This document shows, one piece after another, positions 6,875 to 8,124 of a stretch of 8,124 bases of DNA. The notes under the pieces were generated by a model that searched no databases, was not told the origin of the DNA, and worked only from the letters and a program-made list of their open reading frames with translations. The DNA lies in the NCBI GenBank assembly GCA_013043945.1, contig JABEUW010000034.1, positions 1 to 8,124 on the forward strand. Direction: 5' to 3'. Position numbers and translations under genes: made by a program. Within the stretch, counting starts at the first letter, position 1; the number at the start of each line of letters is the position of its first letter. The stretch is from Vulcanimicrobiota bacterium. GTDB lineage: Bacteria > Vulcanimicrobiota > Vulcanimicrobiia > Vulcanimicrobiales > Vulcanimicrobiaceae.

Positions 6875-6882
6875 GTCGAAGA
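6875..6882 (+). promoter_or_regulatory. Ribosome binding site (GTCGAAGA) for trxB
   Basis: GTCGAAGA ends 7 bases before the ATG at 6890 and is followed by AAG. It is an exact inverted copy of 6818-6825. Confidence 0.55.
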
Positions 6883-6889
6883 AAGCGCT

Positions 6890-7825
6890 ATGGAACGTGT
6901 AACGATTATCGGCTCCGGCCCGGCCGGCCTGACCGCGGCGATCTACGCCGCGCGTGCGAATCTCGAACCGCTCGTCCTCGCCGGCGGGCTCTACGGCGGC
7001 CAACTGATGCTGACGACCGAAGTAGAGAACTTTCCAGGCTTCCCCGAAGGAATTCTGGGTCCCGAATTGATGGAGCGTTTTCGCGCGCAGGCCGAATCGT
7101 TCGGTGCGCGCATCATCAATGAGGACGCGGTCGGCGTGGACTTTTCGCATCTGCCGCTCGTGGTGCGTACCGCAGAGTCGAGTTACGAATCACGGACGGT
7201 AATCGTTGCGACCGGCGCGAGTGCGCGCTGGCTCGACGTGCCCGGTGAGGAGCGCCTCCGCGGGCGGGGCGTCTCGACCTGCGCGACCTGCGACGGTGCG
7301 TTTTTCCGCGATAAAGAGATCGTCGTCGTCGGCGGCGGCGACTCTGCGATGGAAGAAGCGCTCTTTCTCACCCGTTTCGGCAGCCGGGTCACCGTTATCC
7401 ATCGTCGCGAGGCACTTCGCGCGAGTAAGATCATGGCCGAACGCGCGATGAACCATCCGAAGATCGCATTCGTATGGAATACGGCAGTCGACGAAGTCCT
7501 CGGCGGCGAGAAAATGACCGGGCTTCGCTTACGTAATCTCGTCGACGGGAGCCTCACGGATTTCGCTGCCGATGCACTCTTCATCGCCGTCGGGCATACG
7601 CCGAACACCTCGATTTTCGCCGGTCAGCTCGATCTCGATTCGCACGGCTACATTCTCTCCCCGAACGGAACCCTCACGAATGTCGAGGGCGTCTTCGTCG
7701 CCGGCGACGTCAACGATATCCGCTACAAACAAGCGATTACCGCCGCCGGGGCGGGCTGTCGTGCCGCGATGGATGTGGAGAAGTATCTCGAGGCGCACGA
7801 ACTCGATGCCGCTGCGGTGCTTTAG
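6890..7825 (+). CDS. trxB: Thioredoxin-disulfide reductase
   Basis: 311 residues, the standard length of low-molecular-weight thioredoxin reductase, which uses NADPH and FAD to keep thioredoxin reduced in the cytoplasm. The FAD-binding GSGPAG is at 8-13 with GGQL near 36-39. The redox-active pair is CATC at 131-134, followed by DGAFF. The NADPH-binding loop is GGGDSAMEEA at 148-157, with HRR at 171-173 and RAS at 177-179, the pattern that recognises the 2'-phosphate of NADPH. The second FAD site is VAGDV at 270-274, followed by YKQAITAAGAGC. No missing residue is apparent. The gene stands alone, divergent from the HTH-MBL gene, and is followed by a run of inverted repeats. It may share redox or thiol themes with the neighbouring glyoxalase II-like hydrolase, but only position links them. 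Confidence 0.98.
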   Translation: MERVTIIGSGPAGLTAAIYAARANLEPLVLAGGLYGGQLMLTTEVENFPGFPEGILGPELMERFRAQAESFGARIINEDAVGVDFSHLPLVVRTAESSYESRTVIVATGASARWLDVPGEERLRGRGVSTCATCDGAFFRDKEIVVVGGGDSAMEEALFLTRFGSRVTVIHRREALRASKIMAERAMNHPKIAFVWNTAVDEVLGGEKMTGLRLRNLVDGSLTDFAADALFIAVGHTPNTSIFAGQLDLDSHGYILSPNGTLTNVEGVFVAGDVNDIRYKQAITAAGAGCRAAMDVEKYLEAHELDAAAVL

Positions 7826-7835
7826 ACGCCGCAGC
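7811..7835 (+). repeat. Hairpin spanning the trxB stop codon
   Basis: GCTGCGG (7811-7817) pairs perfectly with CCGCAGC (7829-7835) over an 11-base loop that contains the TAG at 7823-7825. No T-tract follows. Confidence 0.55.
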
Positions 7836-7868
7836 TCTCACTCTGCGCGCTTCCGTGCGACTGCGGCG
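7827..7868 (+). repeat. Alternative 8-bp hairpin downstream of trxB
   Basis: CGCCGCAG (7827-7834) pairs perfectly with CTGCGGCG (7861-7868) across a 26-base loop. It shares its left arm with the hairpin over the trxB stop, so the two cannot form together. Confidence 0.55.
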
Positions 7869-7952
7869 CACCGCTCCTCGCTAGACGCTCGCGGCTCGGA
7901 CAAGCAATGTCAGGGTCCTCGCCGCTCGCTTAAGCGCTCGTCGGGTGCGCCG
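7864..7952 (+). repeat. 9-bp long-range inverted repeat
   Basis: CGGCGCACC (7864-7872) is complementary to GGTGCGCCG (7944-7952). Within the 71-base interior are GACA/TGTC (7899-7902 / 7908-7911), the palindrome CGCTTAAGCG (7927-7936) and three of four local copies of CGCTCG (7886, 7923, 7935; the fourth is at 7961). GC-rich DNA makes some of this expected by chance. Confidence 0.5.
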
Positions 7953-8003
7953 TCATCGCACGCTCGCTCCTTGTGTTGTTATGCCGAGAATGCAACATGC
8001 TTG

Positions 8004-8047
8004 TCACGCCGAGTAGGTTGCGAAGCAACCGTATCGAGATTCCGTGA
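8004..8047. repeat. REP-like imperfect palindrome
   Basis: The inner stem GGTTGC (8016-8021) and GCAACC (8025-8030) encloses a GAA loop. Outside it CGAGTA faces GTATCGAG imperfectly, and an outer stem TCACG (8004-8008) pairs with CGTGA (8043-8047). The layout GCCGAGTAGG...CCGTATCGAG resembles dispersed intergenic palindromes in many bacterial genomes. Copy number in this genome cannot be judged from one window. Confidence 0.5.
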
Positions 8048-8053
8048 TGAGCG

Positions 8054-8124
8054 TCAAGCCCTGTTGGGGTCGAAAGGGCGTTGGGATTTGAGGACCCCAT
8101 AGGCGATGACGAGCAGTTTATGCA
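8054..8124 (-). CDS. C-terminal end of a probable IS110-family transposase (partial)
   Basis: Reading leftwards from the right edge, 22 codons precede the TGA at 8056-8054, and the gene continues beyond the window. The peptide contains HKLLVIAYGVLKSQ followed by RPFDPNRA. A helix of the form KLL(x)IAYGVLK with a trailing (K/R)PFDP is what I recall as the C-terminus of IS110/IS1111-type (DEDD, Transposase_20) recombinases, which are guided by a bridge RNA encoded in the element. The overlapping minus frame shifted by one base reads LDAHHGIS just after PNR (8058-8035); this resembles another common tail of these proteins and hints at a frameshifted end. Only 22 residues are visible, so the family call is tentative, and whether the gene is intact cannot be judged. 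Confidence 0.55.
   Translation of the reverse strand, partial: HKLLVIAYGVLKSQRPFDPNRA

Larger units (their letters stand above)
6810..6889. promoter_or_regulatory. Divergent intergenic region between HTH-MBL and trxB
   Basis: Eighty bases that must hold both promoters. I see no convincing -35/-10 pair. The region contains CTTCG (6819-6823) opposite CGAAG (6830-6834), a 5-bp hairpin that could be an operator half for the HTH protein, and the octamer pair TCTTCGAC / GTCGAAGA (6818-6825 / 6875-6882). The assignment as a promoter region rests on the gene layout. Confidence 0.5.
7826..8053. other. Non-coding structured interval between trxB and the transposase tail
   Basis: About 228 bases with no credible gene on either strand. 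The + frame that stays open here is only a shadow of trxB, rich in Ser and Arg. I see no tRNA, T-tract terminator or promoter. The interval is rich in inverted repeats, listed separately. It also holds GACAAGCA (7899-7906) opposite TGCTTGTC (7998-8005), and two near-copies of TTGTYAYGCCGAG at 7976-7988 and 8001-8013 (11 of 13 bases equal). Part of it may belong to the insertion sequence on the right. Confidence 0.6.

Noticed and set aside
6511..7122. 203-residue + frame crossing the HTH-MBL gene, the intergenic region and the trxB start
   Set aside because: It is out of frame with trxB and antisense to a gene with complete zinc motifs. Its composition is Arg/Ser rich.
8016..8030. T-arm-like stem GGTTGC-GAA-GCAACC as part of a tRNA
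   Set aside because: No acceptor stem, anticodon arm or GGTTCRA loop surrounds it; a three-base loop does not fit a tRNA T-arm.
8065..8099. TGGGGTC / GACCCCA inverted repeat as a trxB terminator
   Set aside because: It lies within the transposase codons, more than 200 bases from the trxB stop, has a 21-base loop and no T-tract.
7572..8102. 176-residue + frame running from inside trxB to the right edge
   Set aside because: It is a shifted frame of trxB followed by non-coding repeats; no domain or ribosome binding site is seen.
1..8124. CRISPR array or rRNA
   Set aside because: No regularly spaced direct repeats and no conserved rRNA stretches were seen.

Overview
The window is bacterial and GC-rich (around 60% by eye) with dense gene packing. 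No gene here is diagnostic of a phylum. The mix of a YncE/phosphoesterase-like secreted protein, a YadG/YadH-like exporter and an IS110-like transposase tail would suit an uncultivated soil or water lineage such as Eremiobacterota (WPS-2) or Acidobacteriota, but that is only an impression.

Region 1 (29-5211, + strand) is a five-gene cassette. In order it encodes an exported beta-propeller/phosphoesterase-like protein, a DDAH/amidinotransferase-fold protein, a calcineurin-like metallophosphoesterase, an ABC-2 ATPase and its membrane permease. Every junction is a 4-base stop/start overlap, so the genes are probably co-transcribed and translationally coupled. The first two proteins keep the scaffold of their families but appear to have lost the catalytic residues. 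The next two enzymes look intact.

Region 2 (5218-6809, - strand) is a two-gene unit, again with a 4-base overlap. An XRE-type helix-turn-helix domain fused to a glyoxalase II-like metallo-beta-lactamase hydrolase is followed by an ICMT/PEMT-type membrane methyltransferase. It converges on region 1 with only 6 bases between the two stop codons.

Region 3 (6890-7825, + strand) is thioredoxin reductase trxB, divergent from region 2 across about 80 bases. Both divergent genes are preceded by the same octamer, GTCGAAGA, at Shine-Dalgarno distance.

Region 4 (7826-8124) has no complete gene. It holds a chain of overlapping inverted repeats just after trxB, a REP-like hairpin, and, running off the right edge on the - strand, the last 22 codons of what looks like an IS110-family transposase.

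The best candidates for new biology are the two adjacent apparent pseudoenzymes coupled to a phosphoesterase and an exporter, the HTH-MBL fusion, and the structured DNA beside the transposase end.
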